DNA of 6,258 bases from Burkholderiales bacterium UBA6064. Lineage in GTDB: Bacteria; Pseudomonadota; Gammaproteobacteria; Burkholderiales; Burkholderiaceae_B. Position 1 is the stretch's first letter; each line of letters starts with the position of its first letter. Under the pieces are notes generated by a model. The model saw nothing but the letters and a program-made list of their open reading frames with translations. It was not told where the DNA came from and did not search any database. A program made the translations under genes and the position numbers. The stretch lies in contig DIYC01000006.1 of assembly GCA_002428895.1 (NCBI GenBank), forward strand, positions 8,795 through 15,052. Direction: 5' to 3'. Positions 6,053 to 6,258 of this stretch are shown here, piece by piece.

Positions 6053-6258
6053 ATGTACACTAACAATAAAAATGTTCCAACGCTTCGCCAACTGCCCAGT
6101 AAAGAGCATTCAACCACAGTCAAAGCTCGTGAGTCATGGCACATTCTTGGAATTATGGCAGAGTTCATTGAAGCTACCGAGAAACTTTCTGCAATTAAGC
6201 CATCTGTTTCAATTTTTGGTAGCGCACGCACCCCTTCAAATCACAAATATTACAAACT
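6053..6258 (+). CDS. LOG/TIGR00730-type Rossmann-fold protein (putative nucleotide/cytokinin phosphoribohydrolase family), 5' part only
   Basis: The frame opens at ATG 6053, just after an in-frame TAA at 6041, and leaves the window after 68 codons. The protein begins MYTNNKNVPTLRQLPS, followed by ARESWHILGIMAEFIEATEKL (25-45) and KPSVSIFGSAR (49-59). The SxxIFGSAR strand-turn and the preceding helix are characteristic of the LOG/YgdH-like family, long misannotated as lysine decarboxylases. Characterised members cleave the N-glycosidic bond of nucleoside 5'-monophosphates. The diagnostic PGGxGTxxE motif would lie outside the window, so activity cannot be judged here. AAGGAG, 12 bases before the ATG, is the likely ribosome site and sits inside polA codons on the other strand. 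The gene is divergent from polA with no bases between the two start codons. Confidence 0.85.
   Translation, partial: MYTNNKNVPTLRQLPSKEHSTTVKARESWHILGIMAEFIEATEKLSAIKPSVSIFGSARTPSNHKYYK
6063..6091 (-). promoter_or_regulatory. Candidate weak sigma-70-type promoter for polA
   Basis: Reading the minus strand, TTGGCG (6091-6086, 4 of 6 consensus) and TATTGT (6068-6063, 4 of 6) are 17 bases apart, inside the start of the divergent gene. Initiation near 6056 would leave only a few leader bases, fitting the absence of a polA ribosome site. Matches this weak occur by chance; it is offered only because any nearby polA promoter must lie in this coding sequence. Confidence 0.2.

Noticed and set aside
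6053..6109. Longer polA start at 6109
   Set aside because: DNA polymerase I proteins start just before LLLVDGSS. The extra 19 residues are antisense to the start of a recognisable divergent gene.

Overview
The window looks like chromosomal DNA of a betaproteobacterium, probably Burkholderiales with moderate GC (mid-40s percent by eye). The wording of the DNA polymerase I and of the partial Rossmann-fold protein reads like that order. This is an impression from protein style, not a database result. No insertion sequence, CRISPR array, tRNA, rRNA or prophage gene is visible. Every stretch longer than about 15 bases is coding.

Layout, read along the minus strand from right to left: polA (DNA polymerase I, 6052-3212); a ZIP-family metal transporter (3210-2419); a TolC/CzcC-type outer-membrane factor (2407-1145); a 196-residue, His-rich, membrane-anchored periplasmic protein (1148-558); and the first 184 codons of a CzcB/CusB-type periplasmic adaptor (554-1), which runs off the left edge. 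The gaps are 1 base, 11 bases, a 4-base ATGA overlap and 3 bases, so the five genes look like one tight transcription unit. An RND inner-membrane pump (CzcA/CusA type) is expected beyond the left edge, since such operons usually run C-B-A. On the plus strand, at the right edge, starts a LOG/TIGR00730-type Rossmann-fold gene (6053 onward). Its ATG directly abuts the ATG of polA, forming CATATG with no intergenic base.

Functionally, the outer-membrane factor and adaptor (with the unseen pump) should form a heavy-metal efflux complex spanning the envelope. The ZIP protein moves divalent metal across the inner membrane, and the His-rich protein is placed to bind metal in the periplasm. The most notable signal is that the adaptor and the His-rich protein, otherwise dissimilar, carry the same 14 residues (AAPGAHGPNGEHLD) across and after the signal-peptide cleavage site. 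The two copies differ at 8 of 14 codons, all silently. That indicates protein-level selection for a shared periplasmic N-terminal tag, perhaps a metal-binding or docking element. The His-rich protein plus this tag is the best candidate here for an undescribed accessory part of a metal-efflux system.
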